Shown one piece after another: positions 9,469-19,439 of a stretch of DNA of 64,000 nucleotides. The stretch's first letter is position 1. The number at the start of each line of letters is the position of its first letter. A program made the translations under genes and the position numbers. Under the pieces are notes generated by a model. That model had not been told where the DNA came from. It made no database searches and saw nothing but the letters and a program-made list of their open reading frames with translations. The DNA comes from Serripes groenlandicus (taxonomy: Eukaryota; Mollusca; Bivalvia; Cardiida; Cardiidae): positions 39,942,601 through 40,006,600 of the forward strand of contig JASEVX010000013.1 of assembly GCA_031761405.1 (NCBI GenBank), written 5' to 3'.

Positions 9469-9646
9469 AATATTAAAATCTTCAAGAAGTCAACAGAGCC
9501 AAGTTTTGGGTTGTCTGTTGTGGGGTAGCGGGGTCAGGTAAACAGGAAGTGACTCACCTTTACATCCAAAGATCATATGTCAAGTTTACCTTTTAATATT
9601 ATACCACTTGTATGTTAATTGAAAAGGGATATCTTCAGCATCAGAT

Positions 9647-9865
9647 TTAACCCTTTCCCTCATACGACAATTCTGCAGCAGACGGCTTTGAACGTAGTTT
9701 GTCAAAACATAGAAAATCTCCATAATTGAATGGATAACCTTTGACAAAAAGTAGAAAACATTGTGGCAAAAACGTTTTGTGCAATTTCTTCTTTTGTCAC
9801 TATGTTTTCAAAAAGCCGTCTGCTGCAGACGCGTCAGAAAGCGTCTATACGAGGGAAAGGGTTAA
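9647..9865 (-). mobile_element. TTAA-MITE-1 copy with left stem arm deleted
   Basis: Both TTAA ends are intact. The left arm of the stem is missing (GTGGCAAAAACGTTTTGTGC), so the central hairpin cannot form. Confidence 0.8.
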
Positions 9866-9889
9866 TGGGGGTATCAAATATACGGTTTC

Positions 9890-9960
9890 ACGCAATGCTG
9901 TTGTAACTACAGCTTATAACAAGATGTAGTTTGTAACGGCCGCTTTTCCTTGAAGCCCAA
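9890..9960. repeat. Remnant of the GAAGCCC/GGGCTTC palindrome
   Basis: CACGCAATGCTGTTGTAACT...GATGTAGTTTGTAACGGCCG, then TTTTCCTTGAAGCCC. A diverged relative of the palindrome at 7213. Confidence 0.5.
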
Positions 9961-10151
9961 AAATTAAAACTAGTATGAACAATTTTTGTTGTCATATATT
10001 TATCACTTACTATGACCCGTTTTATATGCCCTCTTTGTGTGAGGGGATTTGGGTGGGGGCGTGTTCTACATCTATCTATAGATTTGCTTTTGTCAATCCA
10101 CCACCATCAATGCATCATCTCCCGAAAAGGAATTGCCCTCTAGGCACGAAA

Positions 10152-10381
10152 CTTTATCCCGTTCCCTAATATAGTTGCTTTCTTACTCCTCTGCAACTTT
10201 TGAAAACATTGTGGCAAAAGAAGAAATTGCTCATGACGAGTAATTTCTCCTTTTGCAACAATGATTTTCACTGTATTCAATGATTATATATTTTCATATA
10301 TTTATAAAGATTTTCCATATTTTTTGCCAAGATCATTTCAAAGTCGTCTTCTGCAAATTCTGTTGTATGTGGGAAATGGTT
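10152..10381 (+). mobile_element. TTAA-MITE-1 copy, ends eroded
   Basis: TATCCCGTTCCCTAATATAG at the left and GTTGTATGTGGGAAATGGTT at the right. The stem TTGCTCATGACGAGTAA has one mispair. Confidence 0.65.
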
Positions 10382-10640
10382 ATATATATCACAATGTATG
10401 ATGGATGAAATCAAGGCAATCATTTAGGATAGTTGTGGGGGTGGGTATCAAGTGCCGATTCAAGTCTCCCACATGTCCATAATCATTACAAAACAAAGTA
10501 AGTAATATCTCACTTTTAGGGCTCTAGCTGTGTCATTGAAAATTTCTCCTATTACACTGAAAATCAACTATAATCCCCTACATGATAACACTCTCCCTCA
10601 TTTGAACCCCAACTTTCTTAACATTCTTTCCTACACTTGA
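10382..10640. other. No recognisable gene
   Basis: AT-rich spacer without supportable features. Confidence 0.4.
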
Positions 10641-10644
10641 CCGT

Positions 10645-10778
10645 CATTTGTCTTCCATCAATGGGCTAACATTCTATGTGGAAAAGCAGCTAGTTGCTTG
10701 GAAAGTCTGTTTTGTGCAGTGCTGGTGTGAGAAATCCAGGAAACACATGAGTAGGTGAACTGGCCACCATCAATCAAC
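10645..10778 (+). mobile_element. SINE family A fragment
   Basis: TTCCATCAATGGGCTAACAT, then GCAGCTAGTTGCTTGGAAAG, then AACACATGAGTAGGTGAACT and GGCCACCATCAATCAA. Confidence 0.65.
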
Positions 10779-11024
10779 ATTCTCCTTCAGGCATCTTTTT
10801 TGCCTGACAAGCCTACGTATTTAGGCCGTATAAGTATAATGAACAATGATACATCTGATGATATCGCAAAGTAATTGAGCTGTGCGGTACTCCTCATTGC
10901 TTTTGGGAACAAAAGAAGATCGCAACAGCTTTCACAGGCCTTCTTACATATCATATAATTATACGTAGTCCTTAGATGCATAAATCTATAGGTGAAGCCC
11001 CCCAGTAACATAGTGTTTAAGCAC
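10779..11024. other. No recognisable gene
   Basis: A minus-strand open frame of 74 codons (10787-11011) shows no family motif and has no support. Confidence 0.35.
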
Positions 11025-12948
11025 CTTTGACCCTTTCATTTCCCACATAAAACAAGAGAAAGTTGATGCAACGCATTAATGTCGCCGGAAATGCATACTG
11101 CAGTTATGCATAACACTAACATTATAGTAGTTGAATAAACATTTATCAACTGAGGGGCATATTGGAACATCAGGGGCGAGGTCAAGTGAAAATGTATCAT
11201 AACTTGCATTGTTTTGTCAACGAAGTGAATGATAATTGAAGCCTTTCATTGTTTATGATCAATCTCCATTCCAAAGTAGGTTGACCATACACACAGCCAA
11301 CTAATTATTGATCATACACAGTAATGGAAATGAGTAATATTGACAATCATTAGTCTTAGTATGTATACAGTGCTTTCATTAAGGAATACTTATATGATTT
11401 GTGAATTCCACATACACTTTTTAAGATGTTTGTCAGAATATTTGAATTCTATCATTTATCAATAAAACCACAAAATAGACAATTTAAGATATGCATGCAA
11501 TAGCACGTCATTTTATGTTTCCCCTATTAAAGTCAACATTGGACACCTTTGCAGCAATTTACTTTTAAAACAATGAGATAAGGGTTAAATCGCTGAAGAC
11601 ATGAGTTTTCTCAAAATGATATTAGCTTGGCATCCTAATTATATCATACCTTAACAAATGATGAAATGTAATCCAATATTTACAAATAAGACCACCTTCG
11701 AAATATAATATCAGATAAACAGTTAAATCTCATTGAAATTGTTTAATAATTTAAACTTAATTTCGAACATAAACTGAGCCCTACAACATGTTAATTTATT
11801 GTAATTCTTTCCTTCCTTTTTTATAATGAAAATAACAAACTACCCTTGTGTCAATGATGCATAACAATATGCAGATCGGAAGCAATATGCCTTTAGGGAA
11901 TTTAATGACACATTTAAAATTGACGATTTAAAAAGGACGAAATAATTTTGTACGAAAGACCCGATTCGTGACCTACATTCTACTTCGCAGAGGTGTCGTT
12001 CTTGAAACTCTCTTTATAGGCAGAGAGTGTTCGTTCAACGTCATTTTTCTATTAAAACCAGTTTTATCTCGGTTTGTTCTTTTCTTCATTTGTTTCGAAC
12101 CAAATAAACATTTTAAATCACCTATAATTTACTATTTGTAAGTGAGTGTAAAGAGCGGCTCTCTGCAAAGGAGATTGATCTACGCAGTTGGTATTCGCGA
12201 GTCACGCGATCAACAGTTTTAGCTTAGAAACAGTTCATATTTTAGATATACATGGATAAACATTATAAAATGAATTCCTCACAAATCAAGACATCATGAA
12301 AATAACATTCAGTAAGTTAAACTTGCTATTTTAAAGGAGAATTCGACGTGATTTTTACTTGATATTGACACATAACAGTTTGCTTGCTGCAAGTCTCATG
12401 GGGACGGTTTTGTCTTCGTAAATAAAACCCAAAAAAAGAGATGCGAGTCAAAATAAAGAAACTACTAATACTTAAAACATCGGAATATTTATTTCATTTT
12501 AGATGTGTCATAACTTAGTATTTTTAAACAAACGCAATTGTAATATGTTCAAGACATTTAAATTTGTTTTTTTCTAATAATAACTCCTCCTCCCATGTGA
12601 TTTCCGAAAACCTATTAAAAATAGAAGTCGCGGGCTTCTGCCCGGCGACTAATAAATATATACAGCAGATGACTTTGAAATGATCTTAGCAAAAATATGG
12701 AAAATCTTTATAAATGAAAATATAATCATTGAATAGTTAAAAACATTATTGCAAAAGGAGAAATTGCTCATTAATGACTTTGAAAACTTCTAGGTAAAAA
12801 TAAAGACGATCTCTCTCTATATATAATATATGAAAGTGTAATTATTGAAAGGAGTTGAGGACATTTTCGCAAAAGGAGAGATTGCTCATCATGAGCAATT
12901 TCTTCTTTTATTGCAATGTTTTCAAATGTTGGCTGCTGTAGATGTTAA
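11025..12948 (-). mobile_element. TTAA-MITE-1 copies interrupted by a rolling-circle-like element
   Basis: The left end (ACCCTTTCATTTCCCACATA) stops at about 11049 and resumes at 12652 as AAATATATACAGCAGATGAC. The right part contains two successive MITE-1 left-half and core segments (12655-12770, 12771-12948), ending at TTAA 12945-12948. Confidence 0.65.
11050..12651 (+). mobile_element. Rolling-circle-like element RC-1, long copy
   Basis: It starts AAGAGAAAGTTGATGCAACG with CATTAATGTCGCCGG and ends with the hairpin GTCGCGGGCTTCTGCCCGGC followed by GACTAAT. The 5' GTCGCCGG is the inverse of the 3' CCGGCGAC. A shorter second copy lies at 32136-33144 with the same ends. A region near 12220-12345 is homologous to an open frame in the other copy but carries in-frame stops. 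A terminal hairpin followed by CTAAT resembles a Helitron-type 3' end (CTRR then T); this is inferred from structure only. Confidence 0.55.
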
Positions 12949-14243
12949 CCCTTTTCCACATACAGTATTTATGACGCCTCTGCAGCAGAGGACTTTTGAA
13001 AACACTGTGATAAAAGGAGAAATTGCTCAAAACAAGCAATTTCTCCTTTTTGCCACAGTGTTTTCAACTTTATTCAATTCCTATACTGTTATTTATAAAG
13101 ATTGTTCACATTTTTTTGCATTTTTAGATCACCTGAGCCGAAGGCTCAAGGTGAGCTATTCTGATCACTTTTTGTCCGTCGTCCGTCCGGCGTTAACTTT
13201 TAGCTTTAAACATCATCTCCTCCCAAACTCCAAGGACAATTTCCGTGAAACATCACAGGACTGTTCCTTTGGTTGGCCTCTTTCAAAGTTGTTCAAAGAT
13301 TAAAATTCCAATGAGAACTTTGGTTGCTGCGGCATCAGAAAGGGGGCAAAAGGTCCAAACTTTAAAAATCTTCTCCTCCGAATCTGCCTGTCAGATTCAA
13401 ATATAATTTGGTAGAAATGTTCATTGGGTGACCCTCTATAAAAATTGTTCAAGCCATACTGATTGGTCGAAAAACATGGCAGTCAGGCGGCATCAAAAAA
13501 GGGGAAAAATGACAAAATTTGAAAATTCCATTTTTATGAAAGTGTTTGTCTGATTTTAAGAAAATATAATACGAATCTTACTGTAATGATCCTCTATTTA
13601 ATTTGTTTAAGCTGTTTTGATTGGTTACACAATCATATCAACAAAGGGTAAATTGAACTTTTAGCTACAAATGACAACCAACTCCTACCATTCCAATAGA
13701 CCAATTTCCACAAAACATCACAAGAATGTTCTTTTGGTGGTCCTCTTTCAAAATTGTTCAAAAATTTAAATTCCCTTGAGAACTTTGGTTGCTGCGGCAT
13801 CAGAAAGTGAGAAAAATACCCAAATTTTAAAATCCTTTTCCTCCATAATCTACTTGTGCGTTTGCAAGATAATTTGGTAGAAATGTTTCTTAAGTGACCC
13901 CCTAAATAAACTGTTGAAGCCATATTGATTTCGTTGAAAATCAGGGCAGCAAGGCGGCATCAGGAAAGGTGCAAAATGACAAAAACTTTATAATTCCATT
14001 CTTATTAAAGTTCTTGTTAGATTTCAAGATATAAATGGCCTTTACTGATAAGCTGTTTCTTGAGAAGTGTCCACTCCTTTCAGTTTCATTTGCACTCCCT
14101 GATAAAATTTTCCAGATATTTGCAGTTAAATATTTGCTACTAATTTACTATCAATTAGGTGATCGATTTAGGGCCATCTTGGCCCTCTTGTTTTTTCAAA
14201 GTCGTCTGCTGCCGATTTTCTTCTGTATGTGGGAAAGAATTAA
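12945..14243 (+). mobile_element. TTAA-MITE-1 split by a Helentron-like element
   Basis: The left part runs 12945-13125 with a complete stem TTGCTCAAAACAAGCAA. The right part resumes at about 14194 (CAAAGTCGTCTGCTGCCGAT) and ends TTAA 14240-14243. Confidence 0.8.
13126..14193 (+). mobile_element. Helentron-like element (HINE-1), copy 1
   Basis: 5' AGATCACCTGAGCCGAAGGC. The 3' end is AGGTGATCGATTTAG followed by the hairpin GGGCCATCTTGGCCC and TCTTGTTT. GATCACCT and AGGTGATC form an asymmetric terminal inverted repeat, subterminal at the 3' end. Internal diverged direct repeats share TTTGGTTGCTGCGGCATCAG. Insertion lies within a T run. These are the structural marks of non-autonomous Helentrons; no Rep or helicase coding is seen. 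Confidence 0.6.
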
Positions 14244-14445
14244 CCATTACCCACGAACAGAAAGATAGCTTTGAAAATGTCTACTCTAAAATATGGAAAA
14301 TCTCTGCATAATTACTGAAAAAAAGTTGAAAACATTGTGGCAAAAGGAGAAACTGTTTAGAGCAATTTCTCCTTTTGTCGCAATGTTTTCAAACGTCGTC
14401 TGCTGCAGATGCATCAAAATGCAACCATAGGTCGGAAAGGGTTAA
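14240..14445 (-). mobile_element. TTAA-MITE-1 copy
   Basis: Shares TTAA 14240-14243 with the preceding copy. Left subterminal block eroded; core GGCAAAAGGAGAAACTGTTT has lost part of the stem; right end GTCGGAAAGGGTTAA. Confidence 0.7.
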
Positions 14446-14665
14446 TTAAATGATGGTATTTTGTAGAGTCAACAAGACTTGATGCGGTTTTACAATTGGT
14501 TTTTACAGTGATGGTTGGGTATAATGACAATAGCCATTGATCTTCATTGCTTACGCTGGGGGCCTTAATCACCATTTTGGTCTTATATATACATTATTTA
14601 AATCTCAGCAACTCACTCTACCTATAATAGTCTGTTTTAATTTAACTTTATTTTAAAGGAACATT

Positions 14666-14706
14666 CCTTGGGCTTCAAGGCGCAAACATGTAGTTCCAAC
14701 CATTTT
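14666..14706. repeat. Half of the GGGCTTC palindrome
   Basis: GGGCTTCAAGGCGCAAACAT then GTAGTTCCAACCATTTTGCA: a collapsed relative of the palindrome at 7213. Confidence 0.45.
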
Positions 14707-14717
14707 GCATGAAGATA

Positions 14718-15350
14718 TTGAAATATGCATATGCTTTTCATGAGCAATACATGAAATGGTGTTCATGAACTCTTCATAACTATGTTTATGCAGGGACATA
14801 TGCATTTGATGTTCATTAGCAATTCATGCAATGATGTTCATGAACTGTCAAATAACTTTGTTTTTGCAGGGACATAATTATGCATTTGATGTTCATGAAC
14901 TGTTCACAACTATACTTTTGAAGGGACATACATATGCATTTATTTGTTCATGAGCAATTCATGAACTGTTCACACCTATGTTTAAAAGGGACACATGAAT
15001 TTGATATTCATATCAACTGCTCACACCTAGGTTTCTGCAGGGACATATGCATTTGTTGTTCATGAGCAATTCATATAATGATGCTCATGAACTGTTCACA
15101 CCTAGATTTTTGCAGGGACATATCATCATCAGCAGCCTTCGATATTCATATCTTGGTGTTCATGAACTGTTAACACCTAGGTTTTTGCAGGGACATATGC
15201 ACTTGCTGTTCATGAGCAATTAATGAAATACTAGTCATGAACTTTGTTTTAAAGGGACATCATTTTTATGCTTGTGTTGTTCATGAGCAATTCATGAATA
15301 GGTGCTGATGAACTTTTCAAAACTATGTTTTTGCAGGGACATAATGCATT
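14718..15350 (+). repeat. Minisatellite, about nine diverged 58-76 bp units
   Basis: Units carry GCAGGGACATATGCATTTG, then TTCATGAGCAATTCATG (palindromic) and TGAACTGTTCACAACT. GGGACAT recurs near 14805, 14870, 14931, 14989, 15040, 15115, 15190, 15255 and 15339. Units differ in length and sequence, so this is an old tandem array. Confidence 0.8.
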
Positions 15351-15490
15351 GTCTTACCGAAACCTTCACACCTTTCCTACATGCATGAATAGTTCAATCA
15401 TTTCAGACAAACCTTCACAACTTTCCTACATGCATGAATAGTTCAATCATTTCAGATGAATCTAGAATTGTAGTCCCATTTATTTCATTT

Positions 15491-15706
15491 ATTGGGGTTT
15501 TACGCCGCTTTCAACATTATTTCAGTTATATCACAGCGACAGTTCACTTATTCGTGATCCCTGGGTAAACAAACCAGTACTATAGGCTAGAAAATGTGCC
15601 TTGCCCAAGGGAACTCCACCATGACCAAAGTGCCGCTACTGGGGATTAAACCCGGGACACCCGGTTTTGAAATCCCCAACACTAACCACTTGACCACAGC
15701 GGATTC
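15491..15706 (-). mobile_element. SINE family B, near full length
   Basis: Body GGGGTTTTACGCCGCTTTCA, then ACAGTTCACTTATTCGTGAT and GTGCCTTGCCCAAGGG. The right part read on the minus strand is tRNA-like: GTGGTCAAGTGGTTAGTG (A box) and GTGTCCCGGGTTTAATCCCC (B box). The transcript therefore runs on the minus strand. Confidence 0.7.
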
Positions 15707-15794
15707 CTAATTGTAGTCCCACTAATTGTTTGCATCTTTGTGATAGTCTTATGGTTTCTTTGTATAATAATATCTTACCTAGTGATAGGTTTTG

Positions 15795-15955
15795 TTTGTA
15801 TTGTGTTTTACGCAGCTTTCAACAATTTTGAGTCATACCATGGAGTTTCCTGGGTAAGTTACCAGTACTACTTGCCCCTTTATCCTGACACAAGCGACTA
15901 GGTCGTAATGCTAACCCCACAACCCTGAGCAACAAGAAAAGAAAGTTGTTACTAC
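15795..15955 (-). mobile_element. SINE family C, body
   Basis: GTGTTTTACGCAGCTTTCAA, GAGTTTCCTGGGTAAGTTAC, TAATGCTAACCCCACAACCC. The tRNA-like head is absent. Confidence 0.65.
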
Positions 15956-16101
15956 CATTTTTAAAGTCTACCTAGTTATAAGTAAAGGATAAAGTTAATG
16001 TATTATAAAATTGAACAATATCATGTTGCTGCGCAATTTATCATTGAAAGCTTTTCAACATCCATCAGGGAATAGATCGCCGGGCAACCATGTGTAAAAT
16101 A

Positions 16102-16345
16102 TATAAGCCGCGTCTGCCAATTTGAGGATACATACAGTGAAGACTCGGGTGAGCTGAATCACAGCTAACTTAGAGCCTTCGCTTTCCGCCTGCATGTAAT
16201 ACAAGCTATAGGCTATAGAAGCATCTTTTGAAGAAAGCTACAGGTGTATCCCTACTAGTGTCAAATGCCTCGTAAAGAGAGACGCTGTAAGACCCTTCTT
16301 ATGCTGGACAGGACTCGTATAGATTTACAAGGATATATTTGTAGG
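16102..16345 (+). promoter_or_regulatory. Weak candidate promoter and first exon
   Basis: TATAAG at 16102-16107 lies upstream of a 160 bp stretch with no repeat similarity in the window. An ATG at 16265 opens 27 codons beginning MPRKERRCKTLLML and ending at TGTAGGTAAAA, which fits a 5' splice donor (AG|GTAAAA). The basic start is the only non-repeat coding-like signal seen. There is no family assignment, and chance is a real alternative. Confidence 0.2.
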
Positions 16346-16349
16346 TAAA

Positions 16350-16854
16350 AAATTTTTAATGGAGACTTGCCATTGGAAAATTGACCTTCAGGATTTTGCA
16401 ACAAACAGTTACATATCTACAGAGGACTAGATGACTCAACTAAACCCTATGCTGTAGGTACTAAAAGAAAATCATCTCGGCAAGAGAATTCTTTTGAGTA
16501 CCACAACATTTGGTTTTAGGGTCCCATTTTGGCTTTGGAATGATAAACAATTGCACTTTCTTAAGATCCCTATACTTCTAGCTTAAGATATTCAGTTTAT
16601 GTTATGCCAATGGTCATTCAAGCTTTTTTTTTTCAAAATCTGTTCTTTCGCTGTTCTTCTATTGGTCATTCAAGCAATGTAGAACTTCCTGGAAAATCTT
16701 TATCCCTTTCCAACATTACCAGACAACACAATTGATGAAAATTCGAAAATGCATGTAGTCAAACCAGTGCTTAGACCACCATGGAAAAGCAGTTCCCTGT
16801 TTATAGCAACCACATTTCCCAATTTATCCATTTTTGCATAAATGACCCTGTAGT
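16350..16854. other. No recognisable gene
   Basis: If the preceding first exon were real this would be intron. Contains no supportable motif. Confidence 0.35.
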
Positions 16855-16934
16855 AATTGACTACCTGCAAACAAAGACCAGATTGTTCACTTCCCATGTG
16901 TGGTCTTTAAACACAGGTTTGATTGTACATCTGA
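16855..16934 (-). mobile_element. Fragment of the CAAACCTGTG element
   Basis: GTGTGGTCTTTAAACACAGG then TTTGATTGTA match one end of the TA-flanked element at 63030-63224. Confidence 0.5.
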
Positions 16935-17002
16935 ATATTATGCATAAGTTGGCACACAGGTCAGGATCAGGTCAATATTGTTGAGTCATACATTAAACCT
17001 CC

Positions 17003-17290
17003 CTACGAAGAAGAAGTGGTATAATAGCTTTTCACATGTCGTTCTGTTTGTCCGTCCATCGGTAGGCCAAAGGTTGTCTGATTGATAACTGGATAATGCT
17101 TGGACCTACAGTTCTTGAAAAAGAGGTTCAGGGAATGACCAGTAGATGTCCTGTATTGATTTTGAGGTCATCCGTTTAAAGTTCAAGGTCACAGTGACCT
17201 TGAACATGTTCCTGACAAAGTGATACTTTAAGGAAAAAGAAAGAAAAAAACAGTGAGAGGACTAGGCTGTGCTCTCAGGGAGGCATAATG
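17003..17290. mobile_element. Short element with CCTCCC...GGGAGG inverted ends
   Basis: CCTCCCTACGAAGAAGAAGT at the left and GTGCTCTCAGGGAGGCATAA at the right, around a TTGTCCGTCCATC tract and TCAAGGTCACAGTGACCTTG, a palindrome. Probably a rolling-circle-like element by analogy with its neighbours. Confidence 0.4.
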
Positions 17291-17436
17291 TTTGACAAAA
17301 ATCTCTTGGTGTAATATATTTTCCCATTAAATTAAAATGCATGCATGCCCCTTCAAATCAGCTGTATTTGTAATGATTGAAAGTGAAAGCCGTTTTGTTC
17401 CAATGAAACCGTTGGCTTTCCATTAAAAATTATATT

Positions 17437-17646
17437 GAACCCTTACCCTGATACAGAAGACAAATAATGCCTTTGGTGCAGACACCTTTTGAAAACATTT
17501 TGGTAAAAGGAGAAAGAAGCAATTACTCCTTTAGCAACAATGTTTTCAATTCTTTTGAATAAGTTAATATTCATTTTTAGCAATTTCCCATGATTTTTTC
17601 ATATTAGTCGTCTGTTGCAGATTTGATGTATGTTTGAAAGGGTTAA
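17437..17646 (+). mobile_element. TTAA-MITE-1 copy, stem reduced
   Basis: GAACCCTTACCCTGATACAG at the left, GATGTATGTTTGAAAGGG with TTAA at the right; the central stem is partly deleted. Confidence 0.65.
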
Positions 17647-17798
17647 TTAAACATACATGGATGGGCTTGGTGAAAAATGAATTCCTGATGAGTCAATTGA
17701 ATGCCAGGCAGATAATGGGTTATTCCGACAAATTAAAGCACCAATGATGTTCTATAGAGAAAAAATAATTTTGTTTGTATTTATTCATGAGGAATTAA

Positions 17799-18214
17799 TT
17801 TAACCCAATCCCACACACAGATGCTTTCTGATGCCTCTGCAGCATGACTTATGAAAACATAAGACTGAAGGTCACATGTTTAGAACCACTTTGACCGTTA
17901 GGTCATCTTCCCTTTCTCACATACAGACGCTTTTTGATGCCACTGCAGCAGACATTTTTTGAACTATTTTCAACTCTATGCTATAATTAATCCTTTCAAT
18001 CATACAACAAATCTGCAGCAGACGACTTTGAAAACATTGTGACAAAAACCTGAAAAATGTCCATAAAAGATAGCTTAATTGCTAATTAAAATTAAAAACA
18101 TTGTGGCCAAAGGAGAAATTGCTTATCATGAGTAATTTCACCTTTAGCCACAATGCTTTCAAAAGTCGCCTGCTGCTATTGCGTCAAAATGCGTCTGCAG
18201 GTGGGAATGGGTTA
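17799..18214. mobile_element. MITE-1 fragments and one copy
   Basis: A 5' fragment (17799-17866), a short end (17905-17960), then a minus copy (17985-18214) with ACCTGAAAAATGTCCATAAA and stem TTGCTTATCATGAGTAA. The ACCTGAAAAAT variant also marks the copies at 30782 and 41716. Confidence 0.6.
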
Positions 18215-18730
18215 ACAATTATTTATGGAGATCATTCATATTTCTGCCAATAATTTTGCTTCAAAGCTCACAGTCTGCTGCAGATTTGATGTATGCGGGA
18301 AAGAGTTAACTCCCCTTTCCCACGTACAACAAATCTGCAGCAAACGACTTTGAAACCATTCAGACAAAATTATAGGAACTCTCAATAAATGAAAAAACAA
18401 CTATTGAATAGAGTTGAAAACATTTTTGGCAAAATGAGAAATAATACGATGATTTCTCCATTTGTCGTCAAAATGTTTTCAAGTCATTTGCTGCAGAGGC
18501 AGAGGCAGACCATGATTGTGCAGACCCTTTCTGACACATTTAAATCAGACCAATTTTGAGAGCATTGCAACAAAAGAAGGAATTGCTCAAAACAAGGAAC
18601 TTCTCCTTTTGAAACAATGTTTTCAACTTTATTCAATAATTATTCTGTCAGACTTTTCATATTATTTTCTTTACTAAATGTCTTGCAAGTTATCAGTGTT
18701 TCAGATTTGTTGTATGTGGAAAAGCGTTAA
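18211..18730. mobile_element. Three MITE-1 pieces
   Basis: 18211-18310 is a right half (+) ending GGGAAAGAGTTAA. 18307-18503 is a minus copy sharing that TTAA. 18516-18730 is a plus copy with stem TTGCTCAAAACAAGGAA and end GGAAAAGCGTTAA. Confidence 0.6.
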
Positions 18731-19030
18731 GTAAGTTATATTATTGACATTTTATTTTAGCAGTAAAAGTAAAAGTTTCATCAAAAAACATAAAATGACT
18801 GTAAGATTTAATCTCTGTTTATCTAAAATTAGGTTTAATTGACATATTCATTTGTATTTTACCCTTTCCCACAATACGCATACAACTATTTTGTAACAAT
18901 TTAAGAGAGCTTTGAAATTTCTTGGCAAAAATAAAGAAACCTAAGAAAGCTCAATCGTTACAATTCAGACAAGTCTTTTCAGATCATACCATTTCAGTAC
19001 ATATGTAAATATTAGTATAGATTAATCAAT
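18731..19030. other. Spacer with one MITE-1 end
   Basis: ACCCTTTCCCACAATACGCA at 18861 is an isolated MITE-1 terminus. The rest is unrecognised. Confidence 0.4.
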
Positions 19031-19033
19031 GTT

Positions 19034-19405
19034 TGGTGTTTTACGTCGGTTTCAAATTTGTTACAGTTATTTCAAAGCGTTTCCTGGGTAATTTACCATT
19101 ACTACTGGTCCATTTATCCTGATACCATGCAGTCAAGCCAGTCATAATGCTAACCTGGCAACCCTGAGCGCCAAAGAGCACAGCCATGTCTCCCCTTTTT
19201 GTGTCACTCTGCGTAGTATGGTAGGCACTTAGGGATTACTTTTCTTTTTCCGGCGTCTGTCTGTCCGTCTGTCTGTCTGTCCTTCACAATTTTTCGTCAC
19301 ACTTTCAATGAGCAGGTGTAGGTGACACACATGCTCCGCGGTGCACTCCATTCTAGTTTAAAGTCTTTGGTATGACAGGCCGAAGATCGATCCCACGGCC
19401 TCCTT
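19034..19405 (-). mobile_element. SINE family C split by a small rolling-circle-like insertion
   Basis: The body (GTGTTTTACGTCGGTTTCAA to ACCCTGAGCGCCAAAGAGCA) continues after the insertion with TTTAAAGTCTTTGGTATGAC and the tRNA-like head GATCGATCCCACGGCCTCC. The uninterrupted arrangement is seen at 59470-59735. Confidence 0.65.
19193..19358 (+). mobile_element. Small Helitron-like insertion ending CTAG
   Basis: 5' TGTGTCACTCTGCGTAGTAT, internal GTCTGTCTGTCCGTCTGTCT, 3' AGGTGACACACATGCTCCGC with an imperfect hairpin (TGCTCCGCGGTGCA) and a CTAG end followed by T. GTGTCAC and GTGACAC are inverse. The SINE host defines both borders. Confidence 0.5.
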
Positions 19406-19439
19406 CACCTATTAGTATAGTCTATGTATCTATTTTAGT

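Noticed and set aside
12845..13303. A 152-codon open frame on the plus strand as a gene
   Set aside because: It runs across two MITE-1 copies (translated motif KGEIAHHEQFLLL) and into HINE-1; the same peptide shadow recurs with every MITE copy in the window.
14718..15350. CRISPR-like array
   Set aside because: Unit lengths and sequences vary and there are no conserved repeats with unique spacers; the setting is eukaryotic.
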